From Verrucomicrobiia bacterium (lineage in GTDB: Bacteria > Verrucomicrobiota > Verrucomicrobiia > Limisphaerales > JADLHS01): a stretch of 64,000 nt of DNA. Under the pieces are notes generated by a model that saw only the letters and a list, made by a program, of their open reading frames with translations, was not told where the DNA came from and made no database searches. The position numbers and the translations under genes were made by a program. Numbering within the stretch: position 1 is the stretch's first letter; each line of letters begins with the position of its first letter. The stretch lies in contig JAHCLO010000001.1 of the NCBI GenBank assembly GCA_026125285.1, positions 422,303 to 486,302 on the forward strand. Direction: 5' to 3'. Of this stretch, positions 33,740 through 41,860 are shown piece after piece.

Positions 33740-35218
33740 ATGTCGGAGCGGCCCTACGTCAGCAAGAGCAAGTTCCTCTGGGGCCAGCAGTGCCGGAAGC
33801 TCTTGTGGGTCGCCTACAATGCCAAAGACCGGATTCCTGAACCGGATGCCGCCCAGCAGGCCATCTTCGATCAAGGCCACGAGGTTGGCGCTCTGGCCAA
33901 GCAGCTTTTCCCCGGCGGCATCGAGGTCAGCGCCGACGTGACGGACTTCGAGCAGGTGCTCCAGAAATCGCTGGAGGCCGTCAAGCTGAGGAAGCCGCTG
34001 TTCGAGCCGGGTTTTGTTTACAACGGCGGGTTCGCCCGCGCCGACATCCTGAATCCGGTCAGCGGCGGCGCGTGGGACATCATCGAGGTCAAAAGCAGCA
34101 CTGAGGTCAAGGACGTGAACCTACTGGACCTCGCCTTTCAGGCTTTTGTTTACAGCGGCGCTGGGCTGAACGTCCGGCGCTGCTTCGTCATGCACGTTGA
34201 CCGGAACTACGTCCGGCGCGGTGCGGTCGATCCCAAGAAGTTCTTCAAGCTGGCAGATGTCACCAAGGTCGTGTCGGGTCTGAGCCGGAAGATCGAATCG
34301 CAACTGGAAGACATGTTCAGCGTGATCCGGTTGAAACAGGAGCCGGAAATCAAGATCGGCCCGCATTGCAGCGACCCTTACGACTGTCCGCTGACTGACG
34401 AGTGCTGGGCGTTTCTGCCGCCGGACAGCGTGCTCAATCTGTACTACGGCGGAAAAAAGTGCTGGCGTTTACTTCAGGAGGGTGTCGTCAACCTGAAAGA
34501 CATTCCCGACGAAGTCGATTTGACCGACCGGCAGGCCATCCAACGCAAGGTTGCCGGGACCGGCCAGCCGCATATCGACCGCAAGGCGCTGGCCAGCTTT
34601 CTGAAGCGCATACGGTACACGGCCAGTTTCCTCGACTTTGAAACCATCAACGCGGCGATCCCGCTGTTTGACGGCCTGTCGCCGTGGCAGCAGGTGCCCT
34701 TTCAATTCAGCCTCCATCGGCAGGCCGCGCCGGGCGTGGAGGCGGAGCACCATGCCTTCCTTGCCGACGGGCGCGGCGATCCAAGGCCGAAATTCCTGCA
34801 CAGGCTGCGCGACTGCATCGGGGACAAGGGCAGTATCGTTGTGTACAACGCCAAGTTTGAGGCCGGGGTGCTCCATGCGCTGGCCGACGCCTTCCCTGAA
34901 CACGCATTCTGGATTGAGGCGGTGAAACCCCGGATCATCGACCTGCTGCAACCGTTTCAGGCATTCGACTATTACCACCCGGCGCAGCACGGCTCGGCCT
35001 CCATCAAGGCCGTCCTGCCGGTGTTGACGGGGCGCAGCTACGCCGATCTGGAAATTCAGGAGGGCGGACAGGCCAGCCTTGAATTCCTGCGCGTCCACTT
35101 TGGCGACCTGCCGGAGGCGGAGCGCCAGAAGGTGCGCGGGCAGCTTGAACGCTACTGCGGGCAGGACACCGAAGGCATGATCTGGATCGTGGATGCCCTG
35201 CGGCGGCTGACCGATTGA
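33740..35218 (+). CDS. DUF2779 protein: Cas4-like PD-(D/E)xK domain fused to DEDD exonuclease
   Basis: A 492-residue nuclease-like protein. The N-terminal half has ARADILNPV then WDIIEVKSSTEVKD, the D...ExK core of PD-(D/E)xK nucleases. Cysteines at WGQQCRK and HCSDPYDCPLTDECW match the four-Cys iron-sulfur arrangement of Cas4/AddB-type nucleases. The C-terminal half is an RNase H-like DEDD exonuclease: FLDFETINAA (DxE), VVYNAKFEAGVL and a final Asp in YCGQDTEGM. It matches DUF2779 as I know it. It may process DNA in repair or defence; no CRISPR array is present. The ATG at 33740 is chosen; the frame extends 10 codons upstream. Confidence 0.82.
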   Translation: MSERPYVSKSKFLWGQQCRKLLWVAYNAKDRIPEPDAAQQAIFDQGHEVGALAKQLFPGGIEVSADVTDFEQVLQKSLEAVKLRKPLFEPGFVYNGGFARADILNPVSGGAWDIIEVKSSTEVKDVNLLDLAFQAFVYSGAGLNVRRCFVMHVDRNYVRRGAVDPKKFFKLADVTKVVSGLSRKIESQLEDMFSVIRLKQEPEIKIGPHCSDPYDCPLTDECWAFLPPDSVLNLYYGGKKCWRLLQEGVVNLKDIPDEVDLTDRQAIQRKVAGTGQPHIDRKALASFLKRIRYTASFLDFETINAAIPLFDGLSPWQQVPFQFSLHRQAAPGVEAEHHAFLADGRGDPRPKFLHRLRDCIGDKGSIVVYNAKFEAGVLHALADAFPEHAFWIEAVKPRIIDLLQPFQAFDYYHPAQHGSASIKAVLPVLTGRSYADLEIQEGGQASLEFLRVHFGDLPEAERQKVRGQLERYCGQDTEGMIWIVDALRRLTD

Positions 35219-35300
35219 AGCAGTGGAGGCCGCTGGCTGAACCTCAAGCGCGTGCCCGCTGATGCAGGCGGATGTTCCCTGTCACCACTCCGCCACCGTG

Positions 35301-36110
35301 TCATCCCTGACGCTTCGTTGCCACCGCCTTGAACCACGTGTAAAAGAAGGTTCCTTCGTCCACCACGTCCACGTGGGACAGGTCGCGAATGCCCTGCTCG
35401 TAAACGTCCTTGGGTACGAGATGGTCTGTCAGTATCTGCGGTTCGGCAGACTGCACCATCGGAACGATGATGTGGTTCACCATGCCGTCGCGCAGAGCGG
35501 GTTTCAGGCGGTCGGCATAGAGCCACGCAGGTTGGCAGCTTTGCACGTCGTAACCAGCTTCGGTCAGCAGCGGCGTCAACCGCCGTCCGATGTTCGGGTC
35601 GTGGCCGATCTTGCGTTGGGCGGTAATGAGGCCGTTCCACGCCGCGAGGGAGGCCGGGGTTTCCGGGTGCCAGAAGCACGATCCGTGGTCGCCTTCGATG
35701 ACGGTGATGGTTCCGCCGGGAGCCAGCACCCGCTTCAGTTCCACCAATGCGCCTACGGGATCGTCCAAGTGTTCCAAGACAAAGCAGACAAAGACATGAT
35801 CGAAGGACTGGTTCGCAAAGCCGAGACGCTGGATGTCCTCCCGCTGAAAGAAGACATGACTGAATCCCGCCTGCGCCTTGAGCCGCTGGGCCGTGGCCAG
35901 CGACTTTTCGGATACGTCGATACAGGTGAACAGCGCGTCGGGACTGCGCTTGACCAAGAACCGCGTCTGCCCGCCCACTCCGCACCCGGCCTCCAGCACC
36001 CTCGCACCCGCAGGATAGGCCGTGCCGGTGTGGAGGATGTCCTCCAGAATGTCGGCCTGCTCGTACAACCGCTGCGTTTCCCGCTCCGAATAGCCATGCA
36101 CGTACGCCAT
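35301..36110 (-). CDS. Class I SAM-dependent methyltransferase
   Basis: A 269-residue methyltransferase. SAM-binding motif I is VLEAGCGVGGQTRFL, motif II is FTCIDVSEKSLATAQRL, and VFVCFVLEHLDDPVGALVEL with VLAPGGTITVIEGDHG completes the Methyltransf_11/25 core. The N-terminus MAYVHGYSERETQRLYEQA is typical of small-molecule methyltransferases. The start at 36110 is fixed by AAGGA eight bases upstream; the open frame continues upstream but without similarity. It is divergent from the small HTH gene at 36246. The substrate is unknown. Confidence 0.88.
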   Translation of the reverse strand: MAYVHGYSERETQRLYEQADILEDILHTGTAYPAGARVLEAGCGVGGQTRFLVKRSPDALFTCIDVSEKSLATAQRLKAQAGFSHVFFQREDIQRLGFANQSFDHVFVCFVLEHLDDPVGALVELKRVLAPGGTITVIEGDHGSCFWHPETPASLAAWNGLITAQRKIGHDPNIGRRLTPLLTEAGYDVQSCQPAWLYADRLKPALRDGMVNHIIVPMVQSAEPQILTDHLVPKDVYEQGIRDLSHVDVVDEGTFFYTWFKAVATKRQG

Positions 36111-36245
36111 GTAGAAGTTCCTTTCGCAAATCAGATTGCCCACGCCGCCGCCGTGGCCCACCGTGATGGGCGCGGCTCTGGTCGGCAGGGCCGTTTCAGT
36201 TCCAGCATAGGATAAGCGGAGCGCCCTGCAAAGAATCAGCACCGT

Positions 36246-36485
36246 ATGATGAACCCGGAAATCGAGCGTAACCTCGGCGAGCAACCGATTGCTGAGATCA
36301 TGCGCGAGCACAACCTCAAGCCGCACGATCTTGTGGCCGCCTCACCCGTGGAGATGACGCACAAGATGGTGGCACGGGCCTGCAAAGGCCGACGGCTGAC
36401 GTTGAATACCCAGTCGAAAGTGCTCGCGGCGCTGAACCGGGCCACCGGCAAAACCTACACGCTGCGCGACCTGTTCACTTATTGA
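36246..36485 (+). CDS. Small HTH-type DNA-binding protein
   Basis: A 79-residue protein starting MMNPEIERNLGEQPIAEIM. The segment HDLVAASPVEMTHKMVARAC, then KGRRLTLNTQSKVLAALN, is a helix-turn-helix of the short XRE-like type, ending TYTLRDLFTY. It has no other domain. It is transcribed divergently from the methyltransferase and could control that gene. Either ATG, 36246 or 36249, may be used. Confidence 0.75.
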   Translation: MMNPEIERNLGEQPIAEIMREHNLKPHDLVAASPVEMTHKMVARACKGRRLTLNTQSKVLAALNRATGKTYTLRDLFTY

Positions 36486-36795
36486 GGTCGGGAGACGACG
36501 GGAGTTCGGTCGAATTGCCGGGTGCCTCGCAGGCGGGGGCTGCCGGATGTCGGGTGCCGGAACTGGTACCAGACTCTTACAAACGCGCGGTTGCGCACGG
36601 CGGCGATCAATCTTTGCCAGCGCTCCGATTGCACCTGATCCTGAACTGGACGCGGGTGATTGCTCACAGCCTAACTACGGACCTGCGCCTCAATTACCGA
36701 GCCTCTGCTGGCAGAGTGTGCGGGCGAGGCGGAGGCCCTCAAATGCAGCGTGGTGCTCCGGCAGGCGACCAAGGCGCAGCAGTCGCCGATGCGGC
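36486..36795. other. Intergenic region, no gene seen
   Basis: A gap of 310 bases between two convergent genes. No open frame has recognisable content, and I see no strong hairpin with a T run. Confidence 0.5.
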
Positions 36796-37050
36796 TCAAC
36801 GTCCTTTGATCCCCTTGACCATGAGCACAACGCCGAGCATAGCCCACAGGAAGAAGTACACTGTGAAGCCATCCCGCAATCCGGGTGTATTCCACATGAC
36901 GATTCCCGTCACCGTCATGCTCACGACGAGGAACACCCCACAGCCGAACGACGCGCCCCGGAATGCGGCGTCGGGCCGCTTGGCCAGTTTCTGCATGAGC
37001 CAACTGCCGAAAAAATAGCAGATGATGGCAGTGGCGATGAACTCGAACAT
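36796..37050 (-). CDS. Small membrane protein with three predicted TM segments
   Basis: An 84-residue protein with hydrophobic stretches at about 4-20 (FIATAIICYFFGSWLM), 32-52 (GASFGCGVFLVVSMTVTGIV) and 63-80 (VYFFLWAMLGVVLMV). It ends with a basic tail, KGIKGR. It is the last gene of a four-gene minus-strand operon, 12 bases after the AAA ATPase stop. The membrane location is visible; the function is unknown. Confidence 0.72.
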   Translation of the reverse strand: MFEFIATAIICYFFGSWLMQKLAKRPDAAFRGASFGCGVFLVVSMTVTGIVMWNTPGLRDGFTVYFFLWAMLGVVLMVKGIKGR

Positions 37051-37062
37051 GGCCGGTTGCCC

Positions 37063-38193
37063 TCACGGTGCGAAGCCGATGTGCCGGTCAGCGTTCAGCA
37101 CGGGGCCGCTGACCGCTCCGCAGTAGATTTCTCCAAGGGAATAGTCCGGTTGCTCCGGTAGAATCAAGCCCTTGGCCTCCGCCAGCCGCCGCGCCTGCGA
37201 GGGCGCAAGACGGCCAAATTCGCGAACGCCGACCAGCCTGCCCGGTCGGGTCAGCGCGGGGTCGAGTTCCCGAACCGGCGCGTTGGTGGTGGCGATGATT
37301 TGCAGGCGCAGGTGGTCGCCCAAGAGGCCGTCCGTGGCGTTGAGCAGGCTGCTGACGCTGGACTGGCTGCCCTCGTTGCGCGGCAGCAAGAGCGACTCGG
37401 CATCCTCCACGACCGCGATTCTACGCTTACCGCCCTCCGCCTCATCCAGCCAGAAGCGGACGAACCGTGGGCTGTCCAGCGAGTCGAATGTGGACACCGG
37501 CATGAAGTAGAACTCGAACGTGTCGAGCAGCCGGGCCATCAGATGGCGCACGTAGCTGGTTTTGCCGCACCCCGGCGGCCCGTGGAAGATGCTCAGGCCG
37601 CTGGAGCGCTGCCGGAGCCGTTCCAGCCATGCCCTTTCCCAGTCGTCGAAGCCGTCACCGTAATGCAGCGCCAGTTCCTGTTCACTCAGGGGCGCAGCCT
37701 GTTCCAGCTTCACCGGCTGTGTGCTCGGATGGTTGCCGCTGATGCTGATGAGCTTGAAGTTGGGTTTCCGGGCCTCCGGCCTTCGGTACTCCTTCAACTG
37801 CGCGACCGCCTCGGCGGCGGCCTCTGTTGTCGGCGCATACACCAAGAGTTCGGGCATGTCGTACACCACGTAAACCTCGCCGCCCAAGCTAAACATCAGG
37901 CGGTCGATGCTCGTCCGGCCTCGCGGGTTCTGGCATGACTCGCTGCGCAGGAGTTGCGCCCGGTAGTCCCGCACCAGCTTGGCCAGCCGGAAGGAACCTC
38001 GGAGCCGGACCATGTGGTAGTTTCGCTGGTGCAGCCGCTCCATGAGCGGCAGGTCGAAGAACTTGATGCTTTCCGGCATCATTTTGCGGAACAGCGAATC
38101 GGCATCGAATCCCTCGCACTCACCGAACAGGACATCCGGCGTGGGTTCGACCTCCGGCAGGAGCGGGGAGTTTGTGGCAGTGCGACTTTGCAT
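37063..38193 (-). CDS. AAA-family ATPase (BCS1-like)
   Basis: A 376-residue protein. A helical N-terminal half carries no known motif. The AAA module begins near residue 195: Walker A FHGPPGCGKTSYVRHL, Walker B RIAVVEDAES (Glu in VVEDAE), sensor 1 IIATTNAPV, and the arginine region LDPALTRPGRLV. The order and spacing match BCS1/classical AAA proteins that remodel protein complexes. It is third in an operon with a small basic protein, a metallopeptidase and a membrane protein, each separated by 10-13 bases. This spacing implies joint expression and suggests a membrane-linked proteostasis or stress role. Confidence 0.85.
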   Translation of the reverse strand: MQSRTATNSPLLPEVEPTPDVLFGECEGFDADSLFRKMMPESIKFFDLPLMERLHQRNYHMVRLRGSFRLAKLVRDYRAQLLRSESCQNPRGRTSIDRLMFSLGGEVYVVYDMPELLVYAPTTEAAAEAVAQLKEYRRPEARKPNFKLISISGNHPSTQPVKLEQAAPLSEQELALHYGDGFDDWERAWLERLRQRSSGLSIFHGPPGCGKTSYVRHLMARLLDTFEFYFMPVSTFDSLDSPRFVRFWLDEAEGGKRRIAVVEDAESLLLPRNEGSQSSVSSLLNATDGLLGDHLRLQIIATTNAPVRELDPALTRPGRLVGVREFGRLAPSQARRLAEAKGLILPEQPDYSLGEIYCGAVSGPVLNADRHIGFAP

Positions 38194-38206
38194 TCGACCT
38201 CTCTTT

Positions 38207-39022
38207 CTAAGTCAGTTGTAAGTCCGTGACCTCAAACATCGGCGCGGCGGAGTCCTCCGCTTCACCCGCGAACGGGTAAGCCCGGCAGCCCAGTGCTGAA
38301 ATCAGGGCTTCGCCCGCGTTGATGGCGGCCTCGACTTCCTCGATGACGATGTACTCCACGGAGCGATGCCAGTTGTGGTAACCGCAGGAGAGGTTCAGAC
38401 AGGAGAAGCTGAACCGCTGGCGCAACGCCATGACATCTGAAAACGGATGATGCTGAAACCGGGTCAAGCCGTGGGCCTGTAATGCGGGCATTGCCGTGTG
38501 AATGAACTCGCCGTCATTGGCAAACAAGCGCGAGCCGCTGGATGTGTAGGACGCCAAACCTCGACCGGGGCAGTCGAATTCGATCACACAACCCACGTCC
38601 TCGAACCACGCAGCCGGAGCGTGCTTTGCGCCCATACAGCCGATTTCCTCGGCGGCGAACAGGGCTACGGCGATTTGGTCGAACCGCTCCAAGAGTTCCA
38701 AACAGACGAACACGCCCGCCTTGTCATCCGCGCCGATACCAGTGCGCTGCTCCTGTTCATCAACGCCGAACAGGAGGCCGTTCTGCTGAATGATCTGGAC
38801 GAGCCGGAGCGGCTGCACTGTGTCAATGTGTGCCGCCACACAGGGGACAGTTCCTGAATCGCCCTTGCGGATGTAAACATTGTTCCATTCATCGGTCACA
38901 ACCTTGCCGCACCGATCCACACCGCGCTGGCGGACGTGCTCCGCAAGGAAAGCGACCATGTGATCCTCCTGCCGGGAGCAGGTCGGCACCGCCAAGATTT
39001 GTTTGAGCAGATTGCTGTTCAT
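38207..39022 (-). CDS. M20/M42-type zinc aminopeptidase-like protein
   Basis: A 271-residue metallopeptidase-like protein. Zinc-site motifs are CVAAHIDTVQ (first His, Asp), GIGADDKAGVFV (bridging Asp), FAAEEIGCMGA (catalytic Glu pair) and VIEFDCPG (Asp). A C-terminal His lies in SCGYHNWHRSVEY. It resembles tripeptidase T or M42 enzymes but is short for M20, suggesting no dimerisation (lid) domain. The ATG at 39022 is used. It is second in the operon that ends with the AAA ATPase and membrane protein. Confidence 0.84.
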   Translation of the reverse strand: MNSNLLKQILAVPTCSRQEDHMVAFLAEHVRQRGVDRCGKVVTDEWNNVYIRKGDSGTVPCVAAHIDTVQPLRLVQIIQQNGLLFGVDEQEQRTGIGADDKAGVFVCLELLERFDQIAVALFAAEEIGCMGAKHAPAAWFEDVGCVIEFDCPGRGLASYTSSGSRLFANDGEFIHTAMPALQAHGLTRFQHHPFSDVMALRQRFSFSCLNLSCGYHNWHRSVEYIVIEEVEAAINAGEALISALGCRAYPFAGEAEDSAAPMFEVTDLQLT

Positions 39023-39032
39023 CGTCACACCG

Positions 39033-39260
39033 CTATTTCGCTTTCTTGCCAGCATGTCTGGCCCATGCCCGCCATTCCTTCAGGGTGGAGCGACAGGGGC
39101 GATTGGTCTGTTTGCGCGTCCAGACGACCACCGTTACGCCGGGGAATTGTGTTTCCACCGCGAGCACGCGACGGCTGAACACCCCGGAGACACCAACCCG
39201 GTTGGTCAATACCCTTGCGAGCACGTCGCCGGGACGGGGATGGAGTCGAGGATCACGCAT
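39033..39260 (-). CDS. Small basic hypothetical protein, first gene of operon
   Basis: A 75-residue protein with MRDPRLHPRPGDVLARVL, VVVWTRKQTNRPC and STLKEWRAWARHAGKKAK. The beginning and the WRAWARHA end look like a conserved short family that I cannot name. The ATG at 39260 lies only 8 bases past a strong -10 element, suggesting a leaderless message. It is followed by the peptidase gene after 10 bases. Confidence 0.68.
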   Translation of the reverse strand: MRDPRLHPRPGDVLARVLTNRVGVSGVFSRRVLAVETQFPGVTVVVWTRKQTNRPCRSTLKEWRAWARHAGKKAK

Positions 39261-39268
39261 CAAGGACG

Positions 39269-39297
39269 ATTATCTACTTAGTTCTTTACTAAGTCAA
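39269..39297 (-). promoter_or_regulatory. Promoter with operator palindrome between divergent operons
   Basis: On the minus strand TTGACT (39292-39297), a 17-base spacer and GATAAT (39269-39274) form a near-consensus promoter. The palindrome ACTTAG-N7-CTAAGT (39276-39294) fills the spacer. A bound regulator, most simply the MarR-type protein encoded divergently at 39343, would block the polymerase. Confidence 0.72.
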
Positions 39298-39342
39298 GCA
39301 CAGAGGCATTGACACCAGCCAAGACCGGTTTACCCTCTCCCT

Positions 39343-39885
39343 GTGAAGAAAGACCAGCCGACCAGCCCGGTGGACGCGACCGATGTCATCAGCGGGATTT
39401 TCACCACCCGCCGCGATCTGGTTTATGGAGCCAACCGGGTGGTCAAAGGCTCAGGTTTTTCGGTCGAGGAAGCTGACCTGTTGATTTCACTCTACGGGGT
39501 GCGGGCACTGAACTGGGGCGATCTGGATCACGACAAGGACGGTTACGTGCCCTTCAACGAACTGGAGCGATACCTTGTCCACAGCGCCAGCTTGCTTTCC
39601 CGTCGCATCCGCAAGCTGGCGGACGCTAAGCCCCCGCTGGTGGAGGTTGGCGAAGCCGATCTCGCCGCCGGCCAGCATTTCAACGCCAAACGCGTGCGGA
39701 TCACCAAGGATGGCATGAAGTGGATTGCTCCCGTCTGGGAAAAGTATTGTTCCATGTCGGCCATACTGCTGGAAGGCATTCCCGCGAGCGACCTGAAGGC
39801 CCACCTTGCGGTGAACGAGGCCATCAGCGCGGAGATGAAGAAGTGGCGGGCCGGGGTGAGTGATCGCTTTCCGCCGAATTTTTAG
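39343..39885 (+). CDS. MarR-type winged-helix regulator
   Basis: A 180-residue protein. VISGIFTTRRDLVYGANRVV and VEEADLLISLYGV form the helical dimer/HTH region, SASLLSRRIRKLADA is the probable recognition helix, and FNAKRVRITKDGMKWIAPVW is the winged-helix segment typical of MarR. The start is GTG at 39343. It is divergent from the 39260-36796 operon with a palindrome between them, the usual arrangement for autoregulated MarR repressors. Confidence 0.72.
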   Translation: MKKDQPTSPVDATDVISGIFTTRRDLVYGANRVVKGSGFSVEEADLLISLYGVRALNWGDLDHDKDGYVPFNELERYLVHSASLLSRRIRKLADAKPPLVEVGEADLAAGQHFNAKRVRITKDGMKWIAPVWEKYCSMSAILLEGIPASDLKAHLAVNEAISAEMKKWRAGVSDRFPPNF

Positions 39886-40079
39886 CCCGACGCTGCGGGC
39901 GGGGGCGTCAGGCGGAGCCGCACGGCGGTCATACCATGTGTCAGCCCTGCGCAACGCGGTTTCAAACGATAGAGTTTTCCAGTCGATCTCTGGCGGCGGC
40001 TTGCTGTTGAATCAGTTTACGATCCGCTGGACTTTTCGACTCCAGAATGCCCGCCGCGTGGGTTGAACAGGATCGTAGG
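39886..40079. other. Short intergenic stretch with possible coding remnant
   Basis: About 190 bases after the MarR-type gene. The minus strand reads a plausible C-terminal peptide (LESKSPADRKLIQQQ, then AAARDRLENSIV) ending in a stop, without a start codon, so it may be a gene remnant. Nothing else is visible. Confidence 0.35.
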
Positions 40080-40391
40080 CTAGACCGGCTCACCACGCTT
40101 CAACGCTTCCTCCACCCAATCTGGCAGCACTTCCGGCACCCCGTCCAGCGCGTGTTGCTTCCAGCCTCGGTGGTACTAAATGAAATTCTCCCGCTTGTCC
40201 GTTTCATCCAAGGTGCCGTCAACGTTCAGCAAGTGGTGCTTTGGGACGGTCGTGAGCCATGCCTGTGCGTCTGGGCTGTACAGATGCGCGGCCCGGTTGC
40301 GGAATTGCCGTTCGAGATCGGACAGGTTCAGGACTCGGATCGTCCTGGCAGCAAGCGCGCAACGGCAGCATTGGTTTTGCTCCGATTAACG
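40080..40391 (-). pseudogene. Degenerate small gene with internal stop
   Basis: The minus-strand frame reads VLNLSDLERQFRNRAAHLYS, then PDAQAWLTTVPKHHLLNVDG and TLDETDKRENFI. A TAG follows at 40176-40178, and then YHRGWKQHALDGVPEVLPDW, ending VEEALKRGEPV. The two halves are in the same frame and both look coding, but no in-frame ATG/GTG/TTG precedes the first half. This suggests a decayed gene. It follows the small gene at 40437 on the same strand. Family unknown. Confidence 0.5.
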
Positions 40392-40436
40392 CGACGACTT
40401 CCTGTGTCGGGGCGTTTTGCCCTTTGTGGCTGTTCG

Positions 40437-40598
40437 TTATTTCAACGATGCCGAGTCACTCCCTCCGAAGTAGCGATTGATGTCCTCTTTGACCGCGTGT
40501 TCGGTCAGAGGATCACCCGACTTCGTGCGGTGGCGGAGGGGACGCGCTTTCTTGGTCGGTTGCTTCTTGCGTGCCTGCATCTTGCGTTTCTTTGGCAT
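40437..40598 (-). CDS. Small very basic protein, 53 aa
   Basis: Reads MPKKRKMQARKKQPTKKARP, then LRHRTKSGDPLTEHAVKEDI and NRYFGGSDSASLK. The ATG at 40598 is preceded by GGGAGGA with a 5-base spacing, the best ribosome-binding site in this part of the window, so the gene is probably real despite its length. It begins 20 bases after the LamG gene stop and may share its message. The Lys/Arg-rich N-terminus suggests nucleic-acid binding. Confidence 0.65.
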   Translation of the reverse strand: MPKKRKMQARKKQPTKKARPLRHRTKSGDPLTEHAVKEDINRYFGGSDSASLK

Positions 40599-40618
40599 GG
40601 TGTCCTCCCTCAGCCCGC

Positions 40619-41662
40619 TTATTGCGGCGGTGCATTGGTGACGCTGACGCGGTAAAACCGTTGGGCTTGATCTGCCGGAACAACATCGTTGGTGCAGAAG
40701 CGATTCCCGTCACCCTCAAGCCACGCCATGAATGAAACCCACTGGTTGGTTGTCAGAGAGGACCGATACTGCAACTGATACCAATTGGTCGTCATTGTGT
40801 CCCAGCACAACTCGACCTGTGAAACGCGGATGTTCAGCAACGGCCTGCCACAGCCCGCATGAACCACGTCCTCCCCCTCCAGCGGCAAAATCGCGGCGTT
40901 CCCAAAAAGCGTTCCGTTGTGACCGTTGCCCGTCAGGTCCGCAGCCGTGCCGTCATCGAAATTCCAGTAAGCCGTCAGATTGGGTTCGCTTCCCGTCAAC
41001 CGGCAGGACATCGCATTCCTGATTTCGGACTGCGTGCGGACTCTGTTCCAAACGCGAACCTCGTCCATGTTCCCTGTAGCAAAATTGAATATGGAGGGAT
41101 GGCCCAACTTGCCGAAATAGATTGGCTGCGCGCTCTGCCTCAAGCTCTCCCCTGCCATTACTGGCCAGCCGGAAGCATTGTCAGTCGTCTCGGCAGCCAG
41201 CACTCCGTTGATGTAAAGTCGTTGCAGACCGTCACTGCTGCGATACGTGGCCGCAACATGAACCCACTGGCCTGTGGATACGGGTGCGCCGACTGTACCG
41301 TAGGTGTCCGTTCCAACAAAAAAGCTGACTTCGATCCGGTTGCCGGGCCCAGTTTGCCCGCCGGTGGAGAACCAAACGATTTCGTAGCTGCGATCCGAGT
41401 TTCCGTTGATCCCATCACCCTTGCAAAGAAAAGTCTGCTTACTGCTGCCTCCACCGCCCGGATAAATCCACGCTTCAACCGTGATCTCTGTGGGGTTCTG
41501 CAATTCGGGCGCGCTCGGAATACTGGCGTAAGCCGTCGTGCCGTTCAGCGACAAGACTTGGTTGGCAGTCTGCGCCGTTGACGCAAGAGGGTGCAACAGC
41601 AAGCTGGCAGTCCCAAGGAGCACGGTGAGTGTGGCAATGGTGTGGCTTTTTCTTGATTTCAT
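40619..41662 (-). CDS. Secreted LamG-domain protein
   Basis: A 347-residue protein with a signal peptide (TLTVLLGTASLLLHPLASTAQ). One LamG/concanavalin-like domain spans about 35-240 (LSLNGTTAYASIPSAPEL, EITVEAWIYP, GQWVHVAATYRSSDGLQRLY, MDEVRVWNRVRTQSEIRNAM). It is followed by AYWNFDDGTAADLTGNGHNG and a beta-rich C-terminus (YQLQYRSSLTTNQWVSF) common in Verrucomicrobia secreted proteins. It probably binds polysaccharide outside the cell. A hairpin with a T run lies in its leader (41701-41761). Confidence 0.86.
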   Translation of the reverse strand: MKSRKSHTIATLTVLLGTASLLLHPLASTAQTANQVLSLNGTTAYASIPSAPELQNPTEITVEAWIYPGGGGSSKQTFLCKGDGINGNSDRSYEIVWFSTGGQTGPGNRIEVSFFVGTDTYGTVGAPVSTGQWVHVAATYRSSDGLQRLYINGVLAAETTDNASGWPVMAGESLRQSAQPIYFGKLGHPSIFNFATGNMDEVRVWNRVRTQSEIRNAMSCRLTGSEPNLTAYWNFDDGTAADLTGNGHNGTLFGNAAILPLEGEDVVHAGCGRPLLNIRVSQVELCWDTMTTNWYQLQYRSSLTTNQWVSFMAWLEGDGNRFCTNDVVPADQAQRFYRVSVTNAPPQ

Positions 41663-41700
41663 AGTGTTGGCTTTCGATTTTCAGCGCAAAGCCAGATACA

Positions 41701-41761
41701 GCCAAAAAAGAAAGGGCGCGGACCTGTCGCACCCTTCGTCGAGGCACCGCGAAGCGCCCTT
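41701..41761 (-). terminator. Terminator-like hairpin in the LamG gene leader
   Basis: On the minus strand AAGGGCGC and GCGCCCTT pair (8 bp) around a ~34-base loop and are followed by TCTTTTTT. It ends about 40 bases before the LamG ATG. It could stop upstream transcription or act as an attenuator; the long loop leaves room for an alternative fold. Confidence 0.55.
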
Positions 41762-41828
41762 GTGATGAATGCTCCAAGCCGCGTCGGGTGGCGCGTGCTT
41801 GGGCTTGGGTCATCACAATGAAAATTCG

Positions 41829-41860
41829 CGGTTTTCGACGAAGACCGTAGCCGAGCTACG
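41829..41860. repeat. Two adjacent stem-loops upstream of the LamG gene
   Basis: CGGTTTTC pairs with GAAGACCG (one G-U, 41829-41847). CGTAGC-cga-GCTACG (41846-41860) is a perfect hairpin. They lie 170-200 bases upstream of the LamG start and may be part of the leader RNA or a small palindromic repeat. Confidence 0.5.

Noticed and set aside
33200..36500. CRISPR-Cas locus suggested by the Cas4-like protein
   Set aside because: I found no regularly spaced direct repeats and no cas1/cas2-like genes in the window.
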